From NCBI GenBank assembly GCA_964541605.1, contig CAZIQY010000020.1, positions 1 through 41,838 on the forward strand: DNA of 41,838 bases, in the 5' to 3' direction. Position numbers and translations under genes: made by a program. The stretch comes from CAZIQY01 sp964541605 (lineage in GTDB: Bacteria > Desulfobacterota > Syntrophia > Syntrophales > UBA2185). Below the pieces are notes generated by a model that was not told where the DNA came from, made no database searches, and saw nothing but the letters and a program-made list of their open reading frames with translations. This document shows, piece after piece, positions 7,768-17,000 of this stretch (its first letter is position 1; every line of letters starts with the position of its first letter).

Positions 7768-8697
7768 ATGGTTGATCTTGAGTACATGAAAAGAATCAGG
7801 CTGGTTTCCAAACCCATGGGACAGCAAATCGTGGCAGCATTTCTGCTGCACACCAATTACCGCATTTTTGCCGATGTGGATATCCGGATTGAGAACGTCG
7901 AACGCATTCCCCGGGATGAAAACGTCATCTTCGCCATGAATCATACGGACCGTTTCAACTACTGGCCGTTTCAATACAAGATGTGGTACATAAAATGTTT
8001 CCCCTACACAACGGTCTGGGTGAAGGGCAAGTATTACGGAAATGCCTTGCTGGCCAAAGGACTTGACCTGTGCAATCTTATTCCCGTCCCCTCCATGGGC
8101 TACCTGATCGAGGAATTTTACAAGAAAAAATTCAAGCGGCGGCTGGATCGTGATGTGTACAGGGACGTTAAGGATGTTGTTGACGGTGTGTACAACGGGG
8201 TGGAATCCTATCCCCAAGCCGCTCGTGATACGCTTCGAGAAATGGGAGAGAATTTCGTCGATTTCGTGCGCGACTACTACGACATGGTCATGGAGCGGGT
8301 GGCGGAATTGAGCCGAATAGCTCTGTATGAAAAGGATCTGAATCTTATTATTTTTCCAGAAGGAACGCGGGGCACGAAACTGGGCGAGGGAAAAACGGGA
8401 CTTGCACAGCTTGCCCTCCATACGGGAAAAAAGATTGTTCCCGTCGGTTGCAATAACTCCGACGCCGTCTATACGGGAAGCCTCCCGTTTGCAAAGAGCG
8501 GCTGGATTACCTACCGGGTGGGAGAACCCCTGTCTCTGGATAACCAGCTGAAAGAATGCAAGATTGAGGAACCTTTCACGCTGTTTTCCAAAGAATCGCA
8601 ACAGAAATATAAGAAACAGTTTGAAGAAGTCACCAGGGTGGTGATGGATCATATCAATCAGCTGCTGGATGAGAAATACCGGCGCGTGCCTACGTAA
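7768..8697 (+). CDS. PlsC-like lysophospholipid/glycerol-phosphate acyltransferase, variant active site
   Basis: A 309-residue protein with acyltransferase blocks: NHTDRFN at 58-64 and FPEGTRG at 196-202, then IVPVGCNNSD, a typical later block. In the usual HX4D motif the aspartate lies five residues after histidine. Here H59 is followed by N64 at that place, with an aspartate at D61 instead. About 85 residues separate the first motifs from FPEGTR, including a charged, partly helical stretch (115-190) longer than in standard PlsC. It follows kdsB on the same strand, so a role in membrane lipid or lipid A assembly is plausible. Substrate unknown. The ATG at 7768 has only a weak upstream ribosome site (CAGGA). 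Confidence 0.75.
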   Translation: MVDLEYMKRIRLVSKPMGQQIVAAFLLHTNYRIFADVDIRIENVERIPRDENVIFAMNHTDRFNYWPFQYKMWYIKCFPYTTVWVKGKYYGNALLAKGLDLCNLIPVPSMGYLIEEFYKKKFKRRLDRDVYRDVKDVVDGVYNGVESYPQAARDTLREMGENFVDFVRDYYDMVMERVAELSRIALYEKDLNLIIFPEGTRGTKLGEGKTGLAQLALHTGKKIVPVGCNNSDAVYTGSLPFAKSGWITYRVGEPLSLDNQLKECKIEEPFTLFSKESQQKYKKQFEEVTRVVMDHINQLLDEKYRRVPT

Positions 8698-8777
8698 AAC
8701 CACCACACGTTATGTGCCTCAAATTCAATGTAAAGTTGATCGTCCTTTATATATAGAGACCTTTATCACGATATTCC

Positions 8778-8847
8778 GTCATTCCGGCGAAAGCCGGAAT
8801 CCATAACATTTTGAATTTACCGGATTCCGTATCAAGTACGGAATGAC
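8778..8847 (+). repeat. Hairpin-pair repeat, copy 3 (dRS3-like)
   Basis: Bounded by GTCATTCC and GGAATGAC. The left half is a perfect hairpin ATTCCGGC-GAAA-GCCGGAAT, and the right half pairs GATTCCGTA with TACGGAAT. It sits in the 239-base gap between the acyltransferase and methyltransferase genes, which otherwise holds AT-rich sequence with nothing I recognise. Confidence 0.75.
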
Positions 8848-8936
8848 ACATTCAGCATGGTGACAATTATTCAAATCTCTCACATAAAGAAATTGTCGAA
8901 GATAATGAACAGTCTGCTTTTGGTTTTGGAGCGGAG

Positions 8937-9620
8937 ATGACAGAGATTTTTGATGAATGGCCGGAAAAGTACGACAGATGGTTTGAGACGCCCATCGGCG
9001 GGTTGGTCAGGCACTATGAGAGCAGGCTGATCAACGACATGCTCCAGCCCGGGGCAGGTGAGCGGATACTGGACGCAGGCTGCGGTACCGGCGTCTTTAC
9101 TCGTGATCTTCTTGACGCTGGAGCTGAAGTTACCGGACTCGATCTGTCATTCCCCATGCTCAGGAGGGCTGGGAGCAAAGCGGCAGGCTATCATTTCCGC
9201 AGGGTCCAGGGCGATTTGAGACGCCTTCCCTTTGACGAAAATTCCTTTGATAAGGTGGTTTCGGTGACTGCCATCGAGTTTGTTGAGGATGCGAAGGGTG
9301 CGATGGGTGAACTCTTCCGTGTGACCAGACCGGGCGGATGGATTGTCGTGGCCAGCCTCAACAGCCTGAGCCCCTGGGCGGTCCGCAGGAAGGCAGATGC
9401 CGGTGCAGGACATACCATTTTCAGGCATGCCAAATTCAGGTCTCCGGATGAGATGGCAGCCCTTGCACCCGTGAGAGGTGTTTTCAGAACGGCCGTTCAT
9501 TTCCTGAAGGACGATAATCCCCTGCGGGCGCGCACTCTCGAGGATGAAGGCCAGGCGAAAGGTCTAAATACGGGAGCCTTCCTGGTTGTGCGCTGGAAGA
9601 AACACCCGCATGGGTCGTAA
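8937..9620 (+). CDS. Class I SAM-dependent methyltransferase
   Basis: A 227-residue UbiE/Methyltransf_11-type enzyme. Motif I is ILDAGCGTGVFT (residues 44-55), followed by GAEVTGLDLS (acidic residue binding the AdoMet ribose), GDLRRLPFDENSFDKVVS and RVTRPGGWIVV. The substrate is not evident. The N-terminal FDEWPEKYDRWFETPIG resembles small cytosolic methyltransferases acting on quinones, lipids or metabolites. The ATG follows GGAG by five bases. The CoA-transferase gene begins 96 bases downstream on the same strand. Confidence 0.85.
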   Translation: MTEIFDEWPEKYDRWFETPIGGLVRHYESRLINDMLQPGAGERILDAGCGTGVFTRDLLDAGAEVTGLDLSFPMLRRAGSKAAGYHFRRVQGDLRRLPFDENSFDKVVSVTAIEFVEDAKGAMGELFRVTRPGGWIVVASLNSLSPWAVRRKADAGAGHTIFRHAKFRSPDEMAALAPVRGVFRTAVHFLKDDNPLRARTLEDEGQAKGLNTGAFLVVRWKKHPHGS

Positions 9621-9716
9621 AAAAATGACCTTCGTCCTGATTTTGTGATATTATCATCACCCAACGGGATGTTCCCAGGCTGCACGATATGCTGATGAAT
9701 GTGAGGTAAGCACGCG

Positions 9717-10898
9717 ATGCCCGGACCCTTGCAGGGGCTGAAGGTTCTTGATTTTACAACTCTTCTTCCGGGGCCTTATGCCACGATGATACTTGCGGAC
9801 ATGGGTGCGGATGTTCTCCGGATCGTCTCAGGAACACGTCCTGACGTTCTTGCCTATTTTCCTCCCTTTATTCCGGGAACGGGTCTTTCATCCGCTTACG
9901 CCTATCTAGGGCGGGGCAAGCGATGTATGACCCTCAATCTCAAGGATTCCCGGGCAGTGCGGATCGTCCACCGCTTGATTGCGGGTTATGATATCCTGAT
10001 AGAACAGTTTCGCCCCGGCGTTATGGAAAAATTCGGTCTGGATTATCAAAGCCTGAAAGCCGTAAATCCCGCCGTCATCTATTGTTCCATTACCGGCTAC
10101 GGACAAACGGGTCCTTTTCGAAACCGTGCCGGCCACGACATCAATTATCTGGCCCGCTCCGGGGTCATGTCCTATTCGGGACGCAGAGAAACCGGGCCCG
10201 CTCTCACAGGTATACAGATCGCCGATATTGCTTCCGGATCCTACAACGCCATTGTCGGGATGCTCTCAGCGGTCATTTGCAGAAATGAAACGGGCAAAGG
10301 CCAGCAGATCGATATCTCGATGGCCGACGGCATGATTGCCTTTAATGCCATTGCCACCGCCGCCTTTCTGGTTGACGGCGAGGACCCCGGACCGGAGGGA
10401 ACCATCCTGAACGGAGGATCTCTCTATGATTTCTACGAGACAAAAGACGGACGCTTCATCAGCGTGGGCAGCATCGAACCCCAGTTTTTTGCCGCTTTCT
10501 GCCGGACAATCAATTGCCCGGAATTAATCCCGGGAGGCATTGCTCCGCCTGATATCATGCAGGCCAAACAGAAAGTCCGCAAAACGATCAAGTCCAGGAC
10601 ACGGGATGAGTGGATGGATCTGTTCAGTCAGGTCGATGCCTGCGTGGAGCCTGTCCTGTCGCTTTCGGAAGCTCTGAACGATGATCATACAAAGGAACGG
10701 GGGCTTGTGGTGGAAATCGATCTTCCGGGCGGGGGATCGGTCAGGCAGCCTGGCAACCCGATAAAATTTTCCGGGACGCCACAGGAATACAAAAAAGCCG
10801 GTGTAACCGCCGGAATGAATAACCGAGAGGTTCTCCTGGAGCTGGGCTACAGGGAGGAGGAGATCGAAGAATTCGAAAAATCGGGATTGTTTCAGTGA
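9717..10898 (+). CDS. Class III CoA-transferase family protein, alpha-methylacyl-CoA racemase-like
   Basis: A 393-residue CaiB/BaiF-family protein. The N-terminal PGPYATMILADMGADV is the family signature. Residues matching the catalytic set of Mycobacterium AMACR (MCR) are all present: H140 in AGHDINYL, D170 in IQIADIASGS and E254 in SIEPQF. This triad favours a 2-methylacyl-CoA racemase over a simple CoA-transferase, because AGHD and IEPQF are racemase features. The racemase would equilibrate R- and S-2-methylacyl-CoA in branched fatty acid or sterol-type degradation; the true substrate is unknown. The start ATG has GAGGTA upstream. No other acyl-CoA genes are adjacent. Confidence 0.8.
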   Translation: MPGPLQGLKVLDFTTLLPGPYATMILADMGADVLRIVSGTRPDVLAYFPPFIPGTGLSSAYAYLGRGKRCMTLNLKDSRAVRIVHRLIAGYDILIEQFRPGVMEKFGLDYQSLKAVNPAVIYCSITGYGQTGPFRNRAGHDINYLARSGVMSYSGRRETGPALTGIQIADIASGSYNAIVGMLSAVICRNETGKGQQIDISMADGMIAFNAIATAAFLVDGEDPGPEGTILNGGSLYDFYETKDGRFISVGSIEPQFFAAFCRTINCPELIPGGIAPPDIMQAKQKVRKTIKSRTRDEWMDLFSQVDACVEPVLSLSEALNDDHTKERGLVVEIDLPGGGSVRQPGNPIKFSGTPQEYKKAGVTAGMNNREVLLELGYREEEIEEFEKSGLFQ

Positions 10899-10932
10899 GC
10901 TAAACAATCAAGAACCATTTTTTAAGGAGAGA

Positions 10933-11293
10933 ATGTCATACGGAAATATCCATACCGAACCCGAAAAAGCTGACGGACTACGGTATCTGGGGACAGGGTG
11001 TCATGGCGATGGGCGACGGCGTCGTTGTGGAAATGGGGGATAAATTCCCCGAGGACAGGATGAGCGACCCGGCGAAATTCACCGATCCAAAGTATGTCCC
11101 GGCCCTGTTGAAAGAGTTGATCGGTAAAATCGGTGTGACGAACGCAGTCGCCGGTAACTACGTGACCATCGATCACGGTAAAGGCGAGTACAGCGTTTAC
11201 TGTCATTTGAAAGAAGGATCCATCCGCGTGCAGCGGGGAGACAGGGTCAAGAAAGGCATGGTAATCGGTTCCCTGAACGGCAAGATAAGCTGA
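10933..11293 (+). pseudogene. Truncated, frameshifted M23 (LytM) peptidase remnant
   Basis: ATG 10933 has a good ribosome site (AAGGAGA), but its frame stops after about 35 codons. One frame over, an M23-like stretch runs to 11293: TEISIPNPKKL, WGQGVMAMGDGVVVEMGD, AGNYVTIDHGKGEYSVYCHL and GDRVKKGMVIG. This is the first half of the M23 core. The following GNSG...PHLHF block with the HxH zinc ligands is absent because the frame stops straight after VIGSLNGKIS. Neither end is complete, so the fragment should not be an active endopeptidase. A short protein from ATG 11003 (96 residues) could still be made. Confidence 0.6.
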
Positions 11294-11331
11294 AATTATT
11301 GGCATATGGGGTTTTTTAGGGGGCGGTCACT

Positions 11332-11507
11332 ATGAAAGGTTTTGGCCGGGTTATAGATATTCTTGACTTGTAGCTTTATTTTGTTTACAGGTATATGAAG
11401 CCTCCACCCAAAAGGCGGGGATTTCGGTAGAAGAGCCACCAGAGGTCAATGTGAATGCTATGAATGTATTTTACTCCTGGAACATTCAGGAGCCAGAGAA
11501 GTCATAG
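11332..11507 (+). pseudogene. Small secreted-type ORF broken by a one-base frameshift
   Basis: ATG 11332, preceded by AGGGGGC, reads MKGFGRVIDILDL then TAG at 11371. If one base is restored near 11368-11370 the reading continues VALFCLQVYEAST and on to EPEKS before TAG at 11505-11507. That gives about 58 residues with a basic start, a hydrophobic segment and a polar tail, like a signal peptide or anchor. The stop lies 8 bases before the fecR-type gene. I do not recognise the family. A sequencing error or true decay would look the same. Confidence 0.4.
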
Positions 11508-11515
11508 GAGGAAAC

Positions 11516-11965
11516 ATGAAAGCATTTATCACTTTTTTGGAACTTGCCCTTATATTGTGCACCGTTCATTCTACAATGGCTTCAGAAACGGGAGCCGGTG
11601 TGATGAAAAACATCAAAGGCCCCGTATTTATTGAAAGAAACAAGGAGATCATTCCAGCTAAAGCCGGTGACAGGCTATTTGAAAAGGATGTCATTGTTAC
11701 AGGGAAGGGTGGCTCCATGGGCGCCATTTTGCGGGACAACAGTATCCTGTCCGCCGGTTCCAACTCGCGAATTGTCATTTCTGAGTTTGTCTTTGAACCC
11801 GCTGAAAAAAAACTGTCCGGTGTTGTTCAGATTAAACGGGGCACGATAACCTATCTGACGGGTTTAATGGCAAAACTGAACAGCAAAGCCATGCGGTTCA
11901 TGACACCCACAGCAGTCTGCGGAATTCGAGGGACCCACTTTGCCATTAAAGTGGAAGACGAGTAG
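11516..11965 (+). CDS. FecR-domain protein, exported
   Basis: A 149-residue protein with a signal peptide (MKAFITFLELALILCTVHSTMAS, likely cut before E24) and one FecR domain. The domain shows GPVFIER, AKAGDRLFEKDVIVTGKGG, LRDNSILSAGSNSRI, GVVQIKRGTITYL and the C-terminal TPTAVCGIRGTHFAI, a conserved TPTAxxGIRGT signature. It is not a cytoplasmic-facing anti-sigma FecR, since there is no sigma factor nearby; it belongs to the periplasmic group found next to OmpA-like proteins. The start ATG follows ATAGGAGG. The OmpA-like gene begins three bases after its stop, indicating an operon. Confidence 0.85.
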   Translation: MKAFITFLELALILCTVHSTMASETGAGVMKNIKGPVFIERNKEIIPAKAGDRLFEKDVIVTGKGGSMGAILRDNSILSAGSNSRIVISEFVFEPAEKKLSGVVQIKRGTITYLTGLMAKLNSKAMRFMTPTAVCGIRGTHFAIKVEDE

Positions 11966-11968
11966 CGA

Positions 11969-12595
11969 ATGAACAGATTTCAAAAGATGCTTTTAAAACC
12001 ATTTAAGATCATCATTGTTTGTTTTATTTTTTTCCTGCTTTTCACAGGCTGCGCGGCAAAAACCCAGTTCGTTCTTTTGCCTGATCCCGATGGCAGAGTG
12101 GGAAAAATTGAAGTAGCCACGCCAGCAGGGGCGCAAGTGATGGACAAACCCTGGCAATCCACGGAAGTCGTAAGCCCCGATAAGGCTCCAAGCGAGCCGA
12201 AAATACTGGATGAAAAACAGGTTAGACAGGTTTTCCAGGAGGCTATGGAGGCCCAACCTGCGCCTCCGATCATCTTTATAATATATTTTCAGCGCAATAG
12301 CTTTAACCTGACGGCCGAGTTTTATAAACTGCTCCCCGAGATACTGGAAGCGATAAAATCCCGGAAGTCTCACAGCATTGGCGTGACCGGCCACACCGAT
12401 CTCGTCGGAACGCCCGACTACAACCGCGGGCTTTCCCTGATGCGCGCCAAATCGGTTGCCGATGTTCTTGCTTCTCATGGCATCGATCGTGAAATTATTG
12501 AAATCGAATATTACGGTAAGGAGAAACCATTGGTAGTAACACCCGAAGGTGTAGCGGAACCAAGGAATCGCCGGGTTGAAATCGTTGTAAGGTAA
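11969..12595 (+). CDS. OmpA-family peptidoglycan-binding lipoprotein
   Basis: A 208-residue protein with a lipoprotein signal ending LLFTGC (lipidated C28), then a linker with prolines, then an OmpA C-terminal domain (about 95-208). The domain begins IIFIIYFQRNSFNLT and contains VTGHTDLVGTPDYNRGLSL, SLMRAKSVADVL and the final RNRRVEIVV; the Asp and Arg of these motifs bind meso-diaminopimelate in peptidoglycan. It probably anchors the outer membrane to the wall. It follows the FecR-domain gene almost without gap. In related loci a CHASE2 cyclase gene often comes next; here the next gene is purF on the other strand. Confidence 0.85.
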   Translation: MNRFQKMLLKPFKIIIVCFIFFLLFTGCAAKTQFVLLPDPDGRVGKIEVATPAGAQVMDKPWQSTEVVSPDKAPSEPKILDEKQVRQVFQEAMEAQPAPPIIFIIYFQRNSFNLTAEFYKLLPEILEAIKSRKSHSIGVTGHTDLVGTPDYNRGLSLMRAKSVADVLASHGIDREIIEIEYYGKEKPLVVTPEGVAEPRNRRVEIVVR

Positions 12596-12656
12596 CCGTC
12601 GTTGCGTAAGTCTGGTTGCACGCAGACGCATTATCAGAAACTTTTAAAAGCAGAAA

Positions 12657-14063
12657 TCAGGATTTTGTCGTTTCGAAGCAGAACTTTCCGAAATCTTCCG
12701 GAGGGGTTAGGGGGTAATTCCCCGTATAACAGGCGAGACAAAAATTGCCGGCATCCATTCCCGTCGCTTGAACCATTCCCTTGAGAGAAAGGTAGTGCAG
12801 ACCGTCCAGGTCGATGAATCTGGCGACGGCGGCCACATCTTCCTTCTGTGCGGCGACGAGTTCCCCTCTGGATGAAAAATCAATCCCGTAGGGACAGGGG
12901 TAGCGGGTCGGGGGGCAGCTGACGACCATGTGAATCTCTTTCAGACCGCATTCTCGCAGGCTGCGGACCCGGTTGCGGCTCGTCGTTCCTCTGATGATGG
13001 AATCCTCTACAATCAGGACCTTTTTCCCGGAAAGAAGGGGTTTTACGGGGTTCAACTTGACCCGGACGCCAAAATCTCTCATGGGCTGGGTGGGCTGGAT
13101 GAACGTACGCCCCACGTAATGGTTGCGGATCATGCCCATCTCAAAGGGAATGCCGCTCTCTTCTGCATAGCCCAGAGCGGCGTAGTTGCCTGAATCGGGA
13201 AAGGGCATGACAAGATCGACGTCGGGCCGGTATTCCTTTGCAAGATAATGACCGAGCCGCTTCCTGCACATGTAGACGTTCTCACCGAAAATCTGGCTGT
13301 CGGGGCGGGCAAAATAGATGAGTTCAAAAATACAATGGGCTCTCTTTACCGCGGGAAAGGGTTTGATGCTTTTTAGCCCTGACCGATCAATGATGAGAAT
13401 CTCGCCGGGTTCAATATCCCGAAGATACCTGGCGCCGACCAGATCGAAGGCACAGGTCTCGGAAGCAACGGCCCACCCGCCATTGAGACTTGCCAGGGCA
13501 AGGGGACGAAATCCGCGTGGATCGCGTGCGGCGATGACCTTGTCCCGTGTAAGCATGACAAGGCTGTAGGCGCCCTGGACACGGGCAAGAGCCTCCGTAA
13601 GGGCTTTTTCAATGCCGTTTTTAAGATGCCGGGCCATGAGATGGACAATCACCTCGCTGTCCATCGTTGACTGAAAGATGGAACCCTGATCCTCAAGCTC
13701 GGATCGCAACAACGGGGCATTGATCAGATTGCCATTGTGCCCCAGGGCGTAATATTCATCGCCGTGATGGGCCAGAAAAGGCTGGGCATTGGAAAGAACA
13801 GAGGATCCCGTCGTGGAATAGCGAACGTGACCGATAGCCATATGACCGGGAAGTTTTGACAGAATATCCTCACGGAACACTTCGGATGCCAGGCCCATGC
13901 TCTTGTGTCCCCACATCTGACAACCGTCCGCCGTGTTGATGCCCGCGCTTTCCTGTCCGCGATGCTGGAGGGCAAAAAGGCCAAAGAAGGCAACCCGCGC
14001 CGCCTCCTCATTTCCGTAAACGGCAAAAACACCGCATTCTTCCCTCGGATTTCTCTCTTCCAT
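12657..14063 (-). CDS. purF: Amidophosphoribosyltransferase
   Basis: A 468-residue enzyme making 5-phosphoribosylamine from PRPP and glutamine, the first step of purine synthesis. It is the Fe-S, propeptide-bearing (Bacillus-type) form. C10 in EECGVFAVYG should become the N-terminal nucleophile after removal of nine residues. Cluster ligands are visible as C244 (AHCIFELIYF), a cysteine at 383 or 390 (SCPPTRYPCPYG), and C442 and C445 (FCLACYTG). The PRPP loop is VLIVEDSIIRGTT (349-361). ATG 14063 has AGAAGG at good spacing; a TTG at 14072 is less likely. carB ends 19 bases upstream, so it is the last gene of the glutamine operon. Confidence 0.95.
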   Translation of the reverse strand: MEERNPREECGVFAVYGNEEAARVAFFGLFALQHRGQESAGINTADGCQMWGHKSMGLASEVFREDILSKLPGHMAIGHVRYSTTGSSVLSNAQPFLAHHGDEYYALGHNGNLINAPLLRSELEDQGSIFQSTMDSEVIVHLMARHLKNGIEKALTEALARVQGAYSLVMLTRDKVIAARDPRGFRPLALASLNGGWAVASETCAFDLVGARYLRDIEPGEILIIDRSGLKSIKPFPAVKRAHCIFELIYFARPDSQIFGENVYMCRKRLGHYLAKEYRPDVDLVMPFPDSGNYAALGYAEESGIPFEMGMIRNHYVGRTFIQPTQPMRDFGVRVKLNPVKPLLSGKKVLIVEDSIIRGTTSRNRVRSLRECGLKEIHMVVSCPPTRYPCPYGIDFSSRGELVAAQKEDVAAVARFIDLDGLHYLSLKGMVQATGMDAGNFCLACYTGNYPLTPPEDFGKFCFETTKS

Positions 14064-14082
14064 GAAATTCAACCTTCTCTCC

Positions 14083-17000
14083 CTAACCCCTGTTCATTCC
14101 GGCATGATAATCCTGGAGGGGAAAAACGTCCCACCTCTCCTTCTTCAACGTCAAAATCGCTTCGCTCAGGGCTCTGGAACCCGCAATGGTCGTCGTGTAA
14201 AGCACGTTGTAGACGAGAGCGCCCCGGCGGATGTGATAGGCGTCGAGGGTCGATCTCCGTCCCACGCTCGTGTTGATGACTATCTGGATCTCGCCGTTTT
14301 TAATGCGGTCCACGACGTGGGGGCGGCCCTCGCTGAACTTGAGAACAACCTCCGAGTCGATGCCGTGCTTCTTTAAGTGTGTCGCTGTGCCGCCAGTGGC
14401 CATGAGACGGAAACCCATATCCTGAAACATACGAGCGACGGGCACCATCTTATCCTTATGAACATCATGGACGCTGATAAAGACACCCCCCTCCAGTGGC
14501 ATATGGAAACCGGCTGCCATCTGTGATTTGGCGAAGGCCATTCCGAAAGAACGGTCAATGCCCATAACCTCACCGGTAGATTTCATTTCCGGTCCCAGGA
14601 GAACATCCACATTGGGAAACCGGTTGAAGGGGAAAACCGCCTCTTTGACGGAGATATGCTCCGGCCAGGTGGCTTTCGTGAATCCCAGTTCCTTGAGAGA
14701 CCGTCCCAGCATGACTTTGGTTGCCAGCTTCGCCAGGGGCGCTCCGATGGCCTTGCTGACGAACGGAACCGTCCGGGATGCCCGGGGATTGACCTCCAGG
14801 ACGTACAGCACTCCGTCCTTGACAGCATACTGGATGTTCATCAGGCCCACCACGCCCAGCTCCCTGGCAATCATTTTTGTCTGATTTTCAATCCTGTTGA
14901 GGAGTTCCCGTGAAAATGTCATGGGGGGAAGCACGCACGCACTGTCTCCCGAGTGGATGCCCGCCTCCTCAATGTGCTCCATGATACCGCCGATCACGGT
15001 TTCTTTGCCGTCACTGATGGCGTCCACGTCAATTTCAATGGCATCCTCCAGGAACTTGTCAATGAGAATCGGATGGCCCGCCGAGACCAGGAGGGCCCGT
15101 TCCATAAACTGGCCCAATGTCTCAGAATCATAAACGATCTCCATGGACCGTCCCCCCAGGACGTAAGACGGCCTGACCACAACGGGGTAACCGATCCGCC
15201 GGGCCGCATCGAGGGCTCCCGGAACATCTGTCGCCGTATCGTTATCGGGTTGCCGGAGATTCAGGCGTCGCACAATTTCCTGGAACCGCTCCCGGTCCTC
15301 GGCTCGGTCGATCGCATCGGGCGATGTCCCCAGAATCTTTGCCCCCGCCGCCTCCAGTCCCCGGGCAAGATTGAGAGGAGTCTGACCGCCGAACTGGACC
15401 ATAACCCCGACGGGATTTTCCCTTTTTAAGATGTGCAGAACATCTTCGAGGGTCACGGGCTCGAAAAACAGTTTGTCCGATGTATCATAGTCGGTACTGA
15501 CGGTTTCCGGGTTGGAATTCACCATGATGCTCTCATACCCCTCCTCACGGAGAGCAAAGGAAGCGTGCACGCAGCAGTAATCGAATTCAATGCCCTGACC
15601 GATCCGGTTCGGCCCTCCTCCCAGGATGACCACTTTCGGCTTTCTCGAAGGCCTCGTCTCGTCCTCTGTTTCGTACGTGGAATAATAGTAGGGCGTATAG
15701 GCTTCGAATTCCGCGGCGCAGGTGTCGACCAGTTTGTAAACAGGAAGGATATTCTCATGGAAGCGCTGTCGCCGGATTTCCGCTTCGGAAGATTTCCATA
15801 TCTCACCCAGTCGCCGGTCGGAAAATCCTAATTGCTTTGCTTCCCTCAATATCTCAACCGTAGGAGGTGTCGTCTTAAGCGCCTTTTCCGCTTCGACGAT
15901 CGTCCGGATGTGATACAGAAACCATGGATCAATCCGGGTCAGACGGGCAACATCCTCCATTTCCATGCCGTGATGAAAGGCAGCGGCGATGTAAAATAAT
16001 CTCAGAGAGTTCGGCGTCCTCAATTTGGAGGACAGGAACTCCACAGGGTTGCGGACATCCGCCGACAGGACCTCATGCAACCCGTATCGTCCGATCTCCA
16101 GTGATCGCACGGCCTTCTGCAGCGCTTCCTTGAAGGTGCGGCCGATGGCCATGGTCTCTCCCACGGATTTCATGGAAGTTGTCAGAAAATCCTCCGTTTC
16201 CGGGAACTTTTCAAAGGTCCAGCGGGGAATTTTCACCACGCAGTAGTCGATAGTCGGTTCAAAGGATGCCATGGTTTCCCGGGTGATATCGTTGGGTATT
16301 TCATCCAATGTATAGCCGACGGCCAGCTTCGCGGCAATCTTTGCGATGGGGAATCCCGTCGCCTTGGACGCAAGGGCGGAAGAACGGGAAACCCGGGGAT
16401 TCATCTCGATGACAACCATCTCTCCCGTGTCGGGATGCACGGCAAACTGGACGTTGGATCCTCCCGTTTCCACACCGATTTCGCGCATGATGGCAATGGA
16501 TGCGTCGCGCATGCGCTGGTATTCCACATCCGTCAGGGTCTGGGCGGGAGCAACCGTGATGGATTCACCCGTGTGGACGCCCATGGGATCGAAATTCTCT
16601 ATGGAACAGATAATGACAACATTGTCCGCCCGGTCTCGCATGACTTCCAGTTCATATTCCTTCCAACCCAGGATAGACTCTTCCAGCATGATTTCATGAA
16701 TCATGCTTGCCTCCAGCCCGGCTTTTGCCACGCTTTCCAACTCCTCGCGGTTATAGGCGACCCCGCTTCCCGTTCCGCCCAAGGTAAACGAGGGACGAAT
16801 AATAACGGGAAACCCGATGTCTGCCACAATGGCAAAGACCTCCTCCATGCTTCCGGCAAAGCCGCTCTTGGGAACCCGCAATCCGATCCGCTGCATGGCG
16901 TTCCTGAATTTCTCGCGGTCTTCCGCTTTATGGATCACGTCGAGAGACGCCCCGATCATTTCCACGCCGTAACGTTCCAGAACACCGCTTTCCGCAACGG

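Noticed and set aside
11364..11396. A sigma-70 promoter (TTGACT then TACAGG) before the FecR gene
   Set aside because: The -10 match is poor at every allowed spacing, and TTGACT lies inside the broken small ORF.
11394..11445. A riboswitch-like G-rich segment before the FecR gene
   Set aside because: It does not match the c-di-GMP or other riboswitch cores I know, and the stretch reads well as the coding tail of the frameshifted ORF.
12596..12656. A bidirectional terminator between the OmpA-like gene and purF
   Set aside because: GTCTG/CAGAC can pair but the stem is short and bulged, and no T run follows on either strand.
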